Shown: piece after piece, positions 19,404-27,239 of the stretch
Position numbering within the stretch: the stretch's first letter is position 1
Layout of the letters: each line of letters begins with the position of its first letter
Source: Dyella sp. A6
GTDB lineage: Bacteria; Pseudomonadota; Gammaproteobacteria; Xanthomonadales; Rhodanobacteraceae
Length of the DNA stretch: 64,000 nt
NCBI RefSeq assembly: GCF_036320485.1
Contig: NZ_CP132911.1
Location: 1,178,001-1,242,000 of the forward strand
Direction of reading: 5' to 3'
Notes under the pieces: generated by a model
What the model saw: only the letters and a program-made list of their open reading frames with translations
What the model was told of the DNA's origin: nothing
Databases searched by the model: none
Position numbers and translations under genes: made by a program

Positions 19404-19693
19404 GCTCAATGAATATGGATCTTGAAGAAATTAAATCGCTTTTAGCTTCGCTCCAGGAGCTTCTGCATCAGCAAGGGGAGCATAACTGGGTACGTGGCGT
19501 AACAGCTTCGCTAGATGCCCTTGACGCCACTGATGGGCTCAACAAGGCAAGATCAATTTATGGGTCGATGAATCGAGGGGTGGGAAGCTTCGCTGATTAC
19601 AACATTTGGATCGACGACTTCGATGCCAGAGTAAAGGCGAATCAAGGCTTGGATAGTCTTCGCGCTCAACTGTGGAGTGCGTTCGATCTTTAA
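19400..19693 (+). CDS. cdiI: Putative immunity protein for the CdiA C-terminal toxin
   Basis: A 97-residue cytosolic protein with no signal peptide or membrane segment. Its ATG overlaps the cdiA stop as ATGA, which gives coupled expression. No strong ribosome site is visible; ATG 19409 or 19415 are alternative starts. The sequence is helical with the pattern LQELLHQQGEHNWVRGVTAS, then ARSIYGSMNRGVGSFADYNI, ending WSAFDL. It resembles small immunity proteins of the DUF6966 kind, which are typically paired with polymorphic toxins (recognised from memory, not searched). Its position, small size and AT-richer composition support a toxin-immunity pair swapped as a module. It should bind and neutralise the toxin delivered by sister cells. 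Confidence 0.78.
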   Translation: MSSMNMDLEEIKSLLASLQELLHQQGEHNWVRGVTASLDALDATDGLNKARSIYGSMNRGVGSFADYNIWIDDFDARVKANQGLDSLRAQLWSAFDL

Positions 19694-19718
19694 TTAATTG
19701 TTCCAAACAAGGTGTTGT

Positions 19719-19880
19719 TGTCCCGTCCAAAGTGTCCAAAGCCGTTTCCACTACCCTCCCAAGGGATTTTCGAGCCGAAAGGTTCCGTCGGGACGAAGAT
19801 TTTCCCTGCGAGACTGTCCCGTCCAAAGTGTCCAAAGCCGTTCCCGCCGCTCCTGAACCGGATTTTCGATCCGATCCAGG
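19719..19880 (+). repeat. Two-copy degenerate repeat, 96-bp period, after the immunity gene
   Basis: A 28-base sequence (starting TGTCCCGTCCAAAGTGTCC) occurs identically at 19719-19746 and 19815-19842. Similarity continues to GGATTTTCGA at 19764 and 19860, at the same 96-base offset. Since 96 is a multiple of three, one frame reads VPSKVSKAV twice. It may be a fossil of a repetitive coding region or a non-coding repeat. Confidence 0.75.
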
Positions 19881-19979
19881 TTCACCCGGGCGGTGATTTC
19901 TCCCGCGAGGGTCCCCAATGCCCCACGAATCGATCGACGTCCCCCCGCTTTGAGTAGCGGGTCGGTTTAGAGTCCGGAA

Positions 19980-20807
19980 TTACTTTAACTGCTTCGCGTA
20001 GGCGGCCGGTGTCAGCCCGCCCAACGCCTTCTTCGGTCGCTCCTCGTTGTATTCCCGCCGCCAGCGTTCAATCTCGGTGCGGGCGTGCAGCAGGCTGGGA
20101 AACCAGTGTTCGTTGAGGCATTCGTCGCGCAGGCGGCCGTTGAATGATTCGATGTAGGCGTTCTGGTTCGGTTTGCCCGGTTCGATCAGGCGCAGCTGCA
20201 CACCGTGCTCGTGCGCCCAGGCGACCATCGCCTTGCCGCAGAACTCCTTGCCGTTGTCGGTGCGGATCGTCTTGGGCAAGCCGCGAATCAGCCCCAGGCG
20301 ATCCAGCACGCGCGTCACGCCGATCCCGGAGATGGCTCGTTCGACCTCGATGCCGACCGATTCATGGGTGGCGTCGTCGACGATGGTCAGGCACTTGAGG
20401 ACGCGGGCGTCGGCGGTGCGATCGAACACGAAGTCCATTGACCACACCTCGTTGGGCGCCGATGGACGACACAGCGGCTGCCGCTCGCTCACCGGCACCT
20501 TCTTCCGCTTACGCCGGCGCACCTGCAGCCGCTCCTCCCGATACAACCGCTCCACACGCTTGTAGTTCACCGGCTCGCCGCTCTCCTGCCGAAGCTTCAG
20601 GTGGATCATCCCCACGCCGTAGCGCTTGTGCCGCTGCGCCAGCTCCACGATCCGCCGTCGCAGCACCACGTTGCGGTCCGGCTGCGCCTGATAGCGGTAC
20701 GCGCTGGCGCTCATGCCCACCACGCGCAACGCGCACCGCTCGCTCAGCCCCTTGTCGATCATCTGGCGCACCAACGCGCGTCGGGCCGGTGCGCCTACGG
20801 TTTTTTT
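19980..20807 (-). CDS. IS3-family transposase OrfB (second element)
   Basis: The catalytic rve-type transposase subunit. It is read after a -1 shift at the A7 run (20801-20807), where the frame continues [20 protein letters not shown]. The DDE residues are visible as the Asp in WSMDFVFDR, the Asp in IRTDNGKEF and the Glu in [14 protein letters not shown]. An HTH_21-like region ([20 protein letters not shown]) precedes the core. A free-standing start would be near 20774. It appears intact. Confidence 0.9.
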   Translation of the reverse strand, partial: KKTVGAPARRALVRQMIDKGLSERCALRVVGMSASAYRYQAQPDRNVVLRRRIVELAQRHKRYGVGMIHLKLRQESGEPVNYKRVERLYREERLQVRRRKRKKVPVSERQPLCRPSAPNEVWSMDFVFDRTADARVLKCLTIVDDATHESVGIEVERAISGIGVTRVLDRLGLIRGLPKTIRTDNGKEFCGKAMVAWAHEHGVQLRLIEPGKPNQNAYIESFNGRLRDECLNEHWFPSLLHARTEIERWRREYNEERPKKALGGLTPAAYAKQLK

Positions 20808-21064
20808 CGCAGGACGTCCTTGATCACCTCGTTCTCAAGCATCTGCTCAGCCAGCAGCTTCTTCAGCCGCGTGTTCTCCGTCTCCAGCTCCTTCAGGCGT
20901 TTGGCGTCCGGCACGCTCATGCCGCCGAACTTGCTGCGCCACAGGTAGTAGGAGGCCTCGCTGAAGCCGTGCTTGCGGCACAGCTCCTTGATCGGCAGGC
21001 CGGCATCCGCCTCGCGCAGGAAGCCGATGATCTGTTCTTCGGAAAAGCGCTTCTTCACGTCCAA
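20795..21064 (-). CDS. IS3-family transposase OrfA (second element)
   Basis: An 89-residue helix-turn-helix subunit. It reads [20 protein letters not shown], then [20 protein letters not shown], then a leucine-zipper coil ([20 protein letters not shown]). It ends in RKKP at the A7 slippery site that links it to OrfB. The start at 21064 (MDVKKR) follows the IS end by about 60 bases. It is intact, unlike the fragment at 46174-46305, which keeps only its first ~20 codons. Confidence 0.9.
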   Translation of the reverse strand: MDVKKRFSEEQIIGFLREADAGLPIKELCRKHGFSEASYYLWRSKFGGMSVPDAKRLKELETENTRLKKLLAEQMLENEVIKDVLRKKP

Positions 21065-21125
21065 TCTCCTTCGGTTGGGGGATTGGACTCCAAACGGCCG
21101 TGCTACTCAAAACCGGGGGGGCGTC

Positions 21126-21317
21126 GTGACCACACTTACACATCACATGGACCTTGTTTTCGAGGTCAACGTCAGCAGTAAACTCTCCGTCCACTTTGTC
21201 GACCGCCCTATGTAGCTTCTTCATGAAGGGGTGGTCGTCTTCAGAGATATGAAGAACACCCTTATTTCCACATTTCTCGCAAGCCAAGTCCCAGGAATAC
21301 CGATCTCGTGATGCCAT
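21126..21317 (-). pseudogene. Zinc-ribbon-like protein truncated by the IS
   Basis: The minus strand starts with ATG at 21317, six bases after a GGAG ribosome site, and reads MASRDRYSWDLACEKCGNKG with a later VHVMCKCGHDA. The CxxC and CxC pairs look like a small zinc ribbon of the kind found in uncharacterised prokaryotic accessory proteins. The frame runs straight into the IS end, so the natural C-terminus is lost or replaced by IS sequence. It is AT-richer than its neighbours. The function is unknown. Confidence 0.6.
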
Positions 21318-21728
21318 AGTCATCTCCAATGAGCATGACCGCAGGCGAGAGTCGCCCCTACGTCTGCTACAGGTCGACTTATGTCAGTCGAGCTTGCCTG
21401 GCTGGGCACAGCCAGGGCAACAAGACTCACGATCAGGCACAGTCGGCTACGCGGCGATATGTAGCGAGGCGACTCCGGCTGCCTGGCGTCGGGGGGGGCA
21501 TATTGTCACCTATTGCTTAAGGTCCCAGTAGATGGGGCCTTGGGATATCACTGCGACCGTCTGACACCATTGTTTGTACATCGCCCCTGACACCATTGTT
21601 TGTACAACGTGCACAAACATTGGTGTCATGCCCAAAAGACACGCTCGCCTCCGGCCATGACTTCAGGCCCATGTCGGTATTACGAACTTCACACTATGAT
21701 TCACTCCAGTGTATGAAGCAGTGCGGGC
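21318..21728. other. Intergenic region between the IS-disrupted gene and padR
   Basis: No convincing gene is present. It holds a perfect 8-bp hairpin (CCTGGCTG-GGCA-CAGCCAGG, 21397-21416), a terminator-like hairpin around 21519-21543 (AAGGTCCC...GGGGCCTT), and the direct/inverted repeats at 21561-21628. The padR promoter should lie in the last 100 bases. Confidence 0.5.
21561..21628 (+). repeat. Triple 19/20-base motif, two direct copies and one inverted
   Basis: CTGACACCATTGTTTGTACA occurs at 21561-21580 and exactly again at 21587-21606. A nearly perfect inverted copy (TGCACAAACATTGGTGTCA) follows at 21610-21628 after only three bases. This could be the end of a lost transposon (multiple end repeats occur in IS21-type elements) or a regulator-binding array. 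It ends about 100 bases before padR. Confidence 0.8.
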
Positions 21729-22097
21729 ATGCGGATGGACGACGGCAGCGGTCAACTGAAGAAGTTCCAGAAGGAGCTGTCGGCCGGCACGGTGTCGCTG
21801 GTGTTGCTGGCGGTGCTGGGGCGGTCCCGTCAGCCGCTGTACGGCTACCAGATCGCCAAGCGGCTGGAGGAACTGGGCGAGGGCGTGCTGGCCGGCAAGC
21901 AAAGTGCGCTGTACCCGGTGCTGCGCAACCTGGAGGCGGCCGGCCTGCTGGAAAGCGAAGTGCAGCCGTCGGTCAGCGGGCCACCGCGCCGCTACTACCG
22001 CATCACCAAACCCGGACGCGAGGCGTTGCGCGCATGGACGGACGCCTGGAACGCCACTCGCGATTCGGTCGACAAGGTTCTTCTGGGAGAGTTGTGA
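21729..22097 (+). CDS. PadR-family transcriptional regulator
   Basis: A 122-residue winged-helix repressor. The motifs LAVLGRSRQPLYGYQIAKRL, then SALYPVLRNLEAAGLLESEV and RRYYRITKPGREAL, are those of the PadR domain, covering residues ~22-105. It starts with ATG at 21729 (MRMDDGSG); ATG 21735 is an alternative. Its stop overlaps the start of the next gene by one base, so the two are co-transcribed. PadR regulators linked to HAAS/DUF1700-type membrane proteins are a common pair; the ligand is unknown here. The repeats just upstream are a candidate operator. Confidence 0.92.
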   Translation: MRMDDGSGQLKKFQKELSAGTVSLVLLAVLGRSRQPLYGYQIAKRLEELGEGVLAGKQSALYPVLRNLEAAGLLESEVQPSVSGPPRRYYRITKPGREALRAWTDAWNATRDSVDKVLLGEL

Positions 22098-23023
22098 TGG
22101 CTGTGCCGAGAACGATCGAGGAATACCTCAGCCAGTTGCGTGCCGCCCTGCGCGGCGCCGACCCCGCGCTGATCCAGGATGCGCTGTACGACGCCGAGGA
22201 GCACCTGCGCGCTGAACTGGCCGAACAGCCAGGCCGCAGCGAGGCGGAAATGCTGGAGCAGGTGGTCGGCAGCTACGGTGCGCCGGACGAGGTGGCGGAG
22301 ATCTACCGCGACCAGGAGATCAAGATCCAGCGCGCATTGCGGCCGCCGTCGCTGCCGCCGCGTCGTTCGCTGGCCGCGCGCTTTTTCGGCGTGGCGGTGG
22401 ACCCGCGCACTTATGGCGCACTGTTCTACCTGCTGCTGTCGCTGGCCACCGGCATCTTCTACTTCACCTGGGTCACTGTGGGGCTGACACTCTCGGTGGG
22501 GCTGTCGGTACTGATTATCGGCCTGCTGGTGGTGGCGCTGTTCTTCGCCACGGTGCGGGTGTTGTCGCTGATGGAAGGGCGCATCGTGGAAGCGATGCTG
22601 GGCGTGCGCATGCCGCGGCGGCCGGTGTACGCACCGCCGGGGCGCAGCCTGCTGCAGCGGATCGGCGCGATGTTCACCGACGTGCATACCTGGACCACGC
22701 TCTGCTACATGTGGCTGATGCTGCCGCTGGGCATCCTCTATTTCACCCTGACGGTGACGCTGCTTTCGGTGGCGGTGAGTTTCCTGGGCATGCCCTTGCT
22801 GATGCTGGTTCACCCGGACTGGCTGCAGGGCCTGTATGTGCACCACATGTTCATGGTGGACTGGGGTTACGGTCCGCACGTGCCGGGCTGGGGCGAGGCC
22901 ATCGTGATGGGCGTGGTCGGGCTGCTGCTGCTGTTCGGTACGCTGCACCTGGCGCGCGGGCTGGGGCGTCTGCACGGTGCACTCGCCAAGCACATGCTGG
23001 TGCCACGGCAGTCTGAAAGCTGA
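22097..23023 (+). CDS. Membrane sensor-like protein with an N-terminal DUF1700/HAAS-type region
   Basis: A 308-residue inner-membrane protein. The first ~75 residues (RTIEEYLSQLRAALRGADPA, then GSYGAPDEVAEIYRDQE) are soluble and match the helical region found in DUF1700/HAAS proteins that accompany PadR regulators. About four hydrophobic segments follow (for example ALFYLLLSLATGIFYFTWV, and LSVLIIGLLVVALFF), then a large putative sensor domain with further membrane segments. The start ATG overlaps the padR stop. The frame is open further upstream, but that part is an out-of-frame shadow of padR. The likely role is envelope sensing or modulation of the PadR partner, which is inference from context. 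Confidence 0.8.
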   Translation: MAVPRTIEEYLSQLRAALRGADPALIQDALYDAEEHLRAELAEQPGRSEAEMLEQVVGSYGAPDEVAEIYRDQEIKIQRALRPPSLPPRRSLAARFFGVAVDPRTYGALFYLLLSLATGIFYFTWVTVGLTLSVGLSVLIIGLLVVALFFATVRVLSLMEGRIVEAMLGVRMPRRPVYAPPGRSLLQRIGAMFTDVHTWTTLCYMWLMLPLGILYFTLTVTLLSVAVSFLGMPLLMLVHPDWLQGLYVHHMFMVDWGYGPHVPGWGEAIVMGVVGLLLLFGTLHLARGLGRLHGALAKHMLVPRQSES

Positions 23024-23048
23024 GTCGTGGCGGCGGGTCCGTGCCGCC

Positions 23049-24248
23049 TCAGACCAGCCCGAGGTCGCCCGGTTTCGCCCGAGGGAACACCTGCTGCAGC
23101 TGGTTTGGGTTGAGTCCCCACATCCGTCTGAACATGCCGCCCAGCATGTCGCGGTAGTTGTTCAGCACGGGGTAGTCGCGGTTCTGCAGCAGGTTGGGCT
23201 GGTTCACGGCGACCTGTTCGCCGGCCAGACGGCCGCCGCTCACCTTGCCGCCGAGCACCCAGTGCACGGTGCCATGGCCATGGTCGGTGCCGTGGTCGCC
23301 GTTTTCGCGGAAGGTGCGGCCGAACTCCGACAGCACCACCACCACGGTGTCGTTCCAGTCGTTGCCCATGGTGTCGGCGAAGGCGGCCAGTCCGGTGCTC
23401 AGGTTGTGCAGGTTGTTGGCAAGGCCGCCGCGGGTGTTGCCCTGGTTGACGTGGGTGTCCCAGCCGCCCACGTCGACGAAGGCGAGCCGATACTTGTCGC
23501 GCATCAGTGTCGCGATGCGGCGGGTTTCCATGGCGAAGTTGTTCGGGCCCGGCGCTCCGCGGCTGGCCTGGATCATTTCGTCGCGCAGGTCGGCCGACAG
23601 CGAGCGCGGCAGCGCCAGGCCGTCGGCGGTGGCGGCGGCCAGCGGCGTGCCCTTGTACATGCTGGCCAGGATTGCCGACTGCCGCGGGTTGAAGCCGGCG
23701 CGCGGGTTGGCGCGCAGCGAGATGTTGGGAATGTCGTGGCCGGCACCCTGGAAGCTCAGCGGCAGCTCGTTGGTGAAGGCGATGGCGGGCACACCGGTAA
23801 GCACCTTCGACAGCCGCGCAAGGAAACCGGAACGGTAGTTGGTGCCGGCCCCGTCGGGTTCGCCGCGTTCGATATGGTCCTGGGTCTCGAAATGACTGCG
23901 GCTGAGGTCGGTGGTGCCGGCGAACGGCACGAAGGCGAGCTGGCGGCGTTGCCACAGCGGCATTAGTGCGTCGCGCACCACCGGATTGAGGCCCCAGTCC
24001 GCATTCAGCGCGACCGCGCTTTCGGGGTTGCCGGGATCCGGCCGGGCAATCGCGATGGTCGGGCGTGACGCGTAGTAGAAGTCGCTGCCGCAGGGCACCA
24101 GCAGGTTGTTGCAGTCGTAGCCGCCGCGCAGGAAAACCAGCAGGAAGCGCGGTGAGCCGGGCGGCGCGGCGAACAGCCGGCTGGAGAACGAGAGCATGGG
24201 GGCGGCAGCGACCGCACCGGCGGCGAACAGGAACTGGCGACGGTTCAT
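23049..24248 (-). CDS. DUF1501 family exported protein
   Basis: A 399-residue protein with a twin-arginine-type leader (MNRRQFLFAAGAVAAAPML). The DUF1501 pattern is clear: FLLVFLRGGYDCNNLLVP, HFETQDHIERG, VGGWDTHVNQG, and VLSEFGRTFRENGDHGTDHG with HWVLGG after it. The family is related to the alkaline phosphatase/sulfatase fold but its substrate is unknown. It lies nine bases downstream of a DUF1800 gene on the same strand, the usual partner, so the pair form an operon. Both are predicted to be exported. The leader suggests folding in the cytoplasm before Tat export. Confidence 0.92.
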   Translation of the reverse strand: MNRRQFLFAAGAVAAAPMLSFSSRLFAAPPGSPRFLLVFLRGGYDCNNLLVPCGSDFYYASRPTIAIARPDPGNPESAVALNADWGLNPVVRDALMPLWQRRQLAFVPFAGTTDLSRSHFETQDHIERGEPDGAGTNYRSGFLARLSKVLTGVPAIAFTNELPLSFQGAGHDIPNISLRANPRAGFNPRQSAILASMYKGTPLAAATADGLALPRSLSADLRDEMIQASRGAPGPNNFAMETRRIATLMRDKYRLAFVDVGGWDTHVNQGNTRGGLANNLHNLSTGLAAFADTMGNDWNDTVVVVLSEFGRTFRENGDHGTDHGHGTVHWVLGGKVSGGRLAGEQVAVNQPNLLQNRDYPVLNNYRDMLGGMFRRMWGLNPNQLQQVFPRAKPGDLGLV

Positions 24249-24257
24249 GGCGAAACC

Positions 24258-25823
24258 TCAGCGTTCATTGAAGTCGGGTGACGACAACAGATAGGTGTTC
24301 CATTGCTGCGGCGACCGGGCCTGGGCCAGCGCCTTGCGCGTGGCGGCGGACAGGTGCGGAGCGAAGCTGGCGCGGAACAGGGCGGTGTTCTGGATCGTTG
24401 GCGGCATGTGCGGCGTCATCGGCGTCATGCGGTCGGGGCTGTTGGTCGGGGCGGGGTCGAACAGTCGGTTGTGACCGCTGCCGATGGCGCGCGCCACCAC
24501 GAAGCGTTTGGCCATCTGTCCCGAGCCGGACCAGCTTGCCGAGTCGAGCGGCCAGCCGTCCGGCGTGATGCGCCCGTATGGCGCCTCGCCCATCTGGCGT
24601 ACCCAGTTCACCAGTGGCGCGGCATTGCGGATCGGCTGGCCGTCGTAGGCCAGTCGCATCGACGACACCACGAAGCGGAACGGGTCCTTGAACTTGCGGC
24701 CATAATCGGCGGTGACCGCCTTGGAGGTGAACAGCGTGCGCAGCACTGCGGCGATGTCGCCGTCGCTGTGCTGGAAGGTGCGTGCCATGGCGTCGACCAG
24801 CGCCGGCGGCGGCTTGTCGGCGACGAAGTACTCGGCCAGCTGCTGCGAAATGAAGTGCGCGCAGGCTGGCTGCCGCACGATCAGGTCGATCGCCTGCTCG
24901 ATCTCGTCATAGCCGCTGCCGCGGATGGTGTGGCCCAGGAACACCTTGTTGCTGAAATCGTGCTTGTTCGGGTTGAACACGAACATGCCGTCGCGCACGA
25001 AGCCGGGGCGCATGCGCCGGCCATGCCAGCCGGGCCGGGCGAACGGCGCGATGCCGGCGCCGGTGAGAATCGCCATCAGTTGCTGCACGTCCTGTTGGGT
25101 ATAGCCCGAGCCCACGCCAAGCGTGTGCAGCTCCATCAGTTCGCGGGCGTAGTTCTCGTTGGTCTTGCTCTTCACGTTGTGCACGTTGTCCAGATACACC
25201 AGCATGGCCGGGCTCTGCAGCACCGCCATCACCAGGTCCTTGAACTTGCCCAGCGCGTGCGGGCGGATCACGCGGTCTTCGTAATCGGTGGCGAACAGCC
25301 CGACCGGGCCTTTCGGCGCATAGACACTGAAGTGGTTGAGCCAGAACCAGACCATCTGTTCCTTCAACTGGTTGCCGCCGTAGACGGCGTGCAGCATTTC
25401 CACTTCGGCGTCCTGCAGGAACAGCTGGCGACGGGTTTTCAGCAGGGCCTTCTTGGCCGCGTTCTTGGCGTCGCCCGCCGGCATGTCGCGGACCGACTTG
25501 AAGCGTCGTCGGAACTCAACCAGCAACTGGTCCGGCGGTGTGTTCACCACGGTGTAGCTGTCGAGCAGGTGGCGGATCGCCGGCGGCAGGCTGTCGTCGT
25601 CACCGGCCAGCTGCCGGTCGAGGAAGCGGCGCCGGCCAAGCTGCTCGTAGCGGGCGATGGTCTGGCTGTCCAGGCCGAAGCCGTCGCGGCGCAGCCAGGC
25701 CAGGTCGCCCTGGCCCAGTGGCTTGATGTCCTGCGCGCCCGCCGACGTCGCCAGGCCGAGCCCCAGCAGCAGGCCGCACAGCATGTGAAGGGGGCGAACG
25801 CGCAACGTGGCGGCAGTGGGCAT
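24258..25823 (-). CDS. DUF1800 family exported protein
   Basis: A 521-residue protein from ATG 25823, chosen because a GGAAACCGCCCC ribosome site precedes it and a clean signal peptide follows (PLHMLCGLLLGLGLATSAGA, cut before QD). The frame is open upstream to 25925. DUF1800 features include FWLNHFSVYAPKGPVGLFAT, ENYARELMELHTLGVGSGYT, FVFNPNKHDFSNKVFLGHTI, and PDGWPLDSASWSGSGQM. The biochemical role of the family is not established. It pairs with the DUF1501 gene immediately downstream. Confidence 0.92.
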   Translation of the reverse strand: MPTAATLRVRPLHMLCGLLLGLGLATSAGAQDIKPLGQGDLAWLRRDGFGLDSQTIARYEQLGRRRFLDRQLAGDDDSLPPAIRHLLDSYTVVNTPPDQLLVEFRRRFKSVRDMPAGDAKNAAKKALLKTRRQLFLQDAEVEMLHAVYGGNQLKEQMVWFWLNHFSVYAPKGPVGLFATDYEDRVIRPHALGKFKDLVMAVLQSPAMLVYLDNVHNVKSKTNENYARELMELHTLGVGSGYTQQDVQQLMAILTGAGIAPFARPGWHGRRMRPGFVRDGMFVFNPNKHDFSNKVFLGHTIRGSGYDEIEQAIDLIVRQPACAHFISQQLAEYFVADKPPPALVDAMARTFQHSDGDIAAVLRTLFTSKAVTADYGRKFKDPFRFVVSSMRLAYDGQPIRNAAPLVNWVRQMGEAPYGRITPDGWPLDSASWSGSGQMAKRFVVARAIGSGHNRLFDPAPTNSPDRMTPMTPHMPPTIQNTALFRASFAPHLSAATRKALAQARSPQQWNTYLLSSPDFNER

Positions 25824-26019
25824 GGGGCGGTTTCCGGCGGGACCTGCTGCAGCAAACGCCCGTGCCGGGGTTCGGCTGACATGGGGCAGGCGGGCGATGC
25901 AACGGATTATGGAACAGTTCACCAAACCCGGCCGGTACCGGTTCCACGTGCGGTGAGGGCGCCGTCGCCGGCCCGCCGGGGTGACGGAACGGCTACCGCT
26001 TGCCTACCCTGAGTGCGTG

Positions 26020-26120
26020 CACCGGACTGATTGCATCACGCAATCAATCAGCATCGATCAGGTTGTCGCCCGATATGATCAGCGTGTGGCCGGCAGCGAC
26101 TGACCCAAAACAGACACGCA
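26020..26120 (-). repeat. Dispersed intergenic repeat, copy A
   Basis: The minus strand here (GTCTGTTTTGGGTCAGTCGC, continuing through CTGATCATATCGGGCGACAA to GGTGCACG) is about 85% identical by eye over ~90 bases to the plus strand at 46757-46862. Both copies lie in intergenic DNA upstream of small genes. Its nature is unknown; it could be a repeat-element remnant. Confidence 0.65.
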
Positions 26121-26142
26121 TCGATCGAATTGGGGGTGATGC

Positions 26143-26484
26143 ATGGATCGCGAGGGACTGATTGGCCAATTGCTGCGTTACGAGCAGCCACTGCCCCATG
26201 TTCTCGCCGGCTTGGCTGCGTATGGCTGGGATTGCGATTGGCCACTTGCAGAATTGAGTTCGTCGCACATCCGTCATGCACTACACCGATACCTCGATGC
26301 GGAGCTGTCAGCTGTGCAGGTTGAAGAGTGGGCCAATGCCATCGAGTGTAGAGAGGATATAGCTTACGAGCCGTGTTCGCCGGTGGGGGAGACACTATTC
26401 GAACTGGCGAATCCAGAGCTGACCTCGCCACTCAGCCTGGAGCGGGCGGAAGATCTGCTACAGCTACTATCCGCCGATTCATAA
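26143..26484 (+). CDS. Small hypothetical protein, cassette-like
   Basis: A 113-residue soluble protein starting at ATG 26143 after GGGGGTGATGC. It reads MDREGLIGQLLRYEQPLPHV at the start and has an acidic C-terminal half (VEEWANAIECREDIAYE, then ELANPELTSPLSLERAEDLL). This resembles small uncharacterised proteins often found as immunity-like or integron-cassette genes, but I cannot name the family. An attC-like site follows 12 bases after its stop. No signal or membrane segment is visible. Confidence 0.7.
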   Translation: MDREGLIGQLLRYEQPLPHVLAGLAAYGWDCDWPLAELSSSHIRHALHRYLDAELSAVQVEEWANAIECREDIAYEPCSPVGETLFELANPELTSPLSLERAEDLLQLLSADS

Positions 26485-26496
26485 TGTCTACCTCAT

Positions 26497-26567
26497 GTCT
26501 ACCTCCGACCCAAAGCTGCCGTTCCAGGGCCGGCCCCTCTGTCCGGCTTTGCGTTCGGTTGTTAGTC
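26497..26567 (+). other. attC-like recombination site 1
   Basis: GTCTACC (one mismatch to the RYYYAAC core) begins a 71-base imperfect inverted repeat. The arm CCGACCCAAAGC pairs with GCTTTGCGTTCGG, the centre is GC-rich, and it ends in GTTAGTC (near GTTRRRY). It lies just after the small gene at 26143-26484, as an attC lies at the 3' end of a cassette. It is degenerate, and no integrase is present in the window. Confidence 0.45.
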
Positions 26568-26684
26568 GGATGCCGCGCAGATAGGCTTCAGCAAGATCAA
26601 GGAGTTGCGTGAATATCTCTTTGCGCAACCTGGGATGTATAACCGGACAGGCTTGTCCGTATATTCAGTGGTTAGGGGTTGCGT

Positions 26685-27032
26685 GTGAAGGTTGTCGACG
26701 AATTGATGCAAACTGCCGTCGCGGATACCGAGCTGCTTCGCAAGCTCGACGCTCAGGGCGATCAGTTCAGTGTCACACGCGACGTTGAGTTTCTCTTGCG
26801 TGCACCAACAGCGGACAAGGCAAGAACAGCTGCATCCTTCATCAACGACTACCAATACGGGCTGGCGACACCACAGGACCTCGAAACCTCGCCGAGCGTT
26901 CTAGTTATCGTTCGCATGCCTGTCGAGCAGCATATTCTGCAATCGGTGTCAGGATTTATGGCTTGCGTTTGCCAGCTGTTTGGCTTGGAGTACGACGGGT
27001 GGGGTTGCGTCGTGCAAGCGGCGGACTCCTAA
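26685..27032 (+). CDS. RraB-family protein (ribonuclease E inhibitor B-like)
   Basis: A 115-residue acidic protein from GTG 26685, six bases after AGGGG. The pattern LLRKLDAQGDQFSVTRDVEF, with EYDGWGCVV near the C-terminus, is characteristic of the RraB domain (PF06877), whose E. coli member binds RNase E. Chromosomally scattered paralogues are common and need not act on RNase E. Its stop codon lies inside an attC-like site, so this looks like a cassette copy rather than the core rraB. The neighbours are unrelated small genes. Confidence 0.75.
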   Translation: MKVVDELMQTAVADTELLRKLDAQGDQFSVTRDVEFLLRAPTADKARTAASFINDYQYGLATPQDLETSPSVLVIVRMPVEQHILQSVSGFMACVCQLFGLEYDGWGCVVQAADS

Positions 27033-27084
27033 CAACTCGGTCAAGCGGACCGGGTTCCGCGGCCGCTTACCTCAGGCGTTATTG
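27027..27084 (+). other. attC-like recombination site 2
   Basis: The sequence opens TCCTAACAACTCGGTCAAGC and closes CCGCTTACCTCAGGCGTTATT. The arms AACAACTCGGTCAAGCGG and CCGCTTACCTCAGGCGTT pair imperfectly in the way attC hairpins do. It closely resembles the classical attC layout (AACAAnTCG...CTTAACTCAGGCGTT) and overlaps the stop codon of the RraB-like gene. The outer core bases are imperfect. Confidence 0.62.
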
Positions 27085-27239
27085 GCCGTCCGCTTCTGGC
27101 CGCGTGTGGCCCTTGCGGCCTCGATTGCGGGTGAGCAAGCCGTAGAGTCTTTCATCTCGTTACATTTCTGCGTGCAAAGCCGATTTTTTTGTTTTTTCTT
27201 CAAGAAGATTTGTAGGCGAAGACCAAAGAGAGTGAAATT

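Larger units (their letters stand above)
19936..21125 (-). mobile_element. Second IS3-family insertion sequence (complete copy)
   Basis: The element is bounded by imperfect inverted ends (GACGTCCCCCCGC-TTTGAGTAG on the left; the complement of the right end reads GACGCCCCCCCGGTTTTGAGTAG). It carries orfA and orfB joined by a run of seven A. It lies directly behind the immunity-gene region and cuts a zinc-ribbon gene on its right. A fragment of the same element, with the same end, lies at 46174-46305. No target duplication is clear, and the exact ends may be off by a few bases. Confidence 0.88.

Noticed and set aside
21397..21416. Hairpin CCTGGCTG-GGCA-CAGCCAGG as a terminator
   Set aside because: The stem is perfect, but no T run follows on either strand and no gene ends close by.
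21596..22096. N-terminal extension of the sensor-like gene upstream of 22097
   Set aside because: That frame overlaps padR out of phase and reads as low-complexity shadow. The ATG at 22097, overlapping the padR stop, is the natural start.
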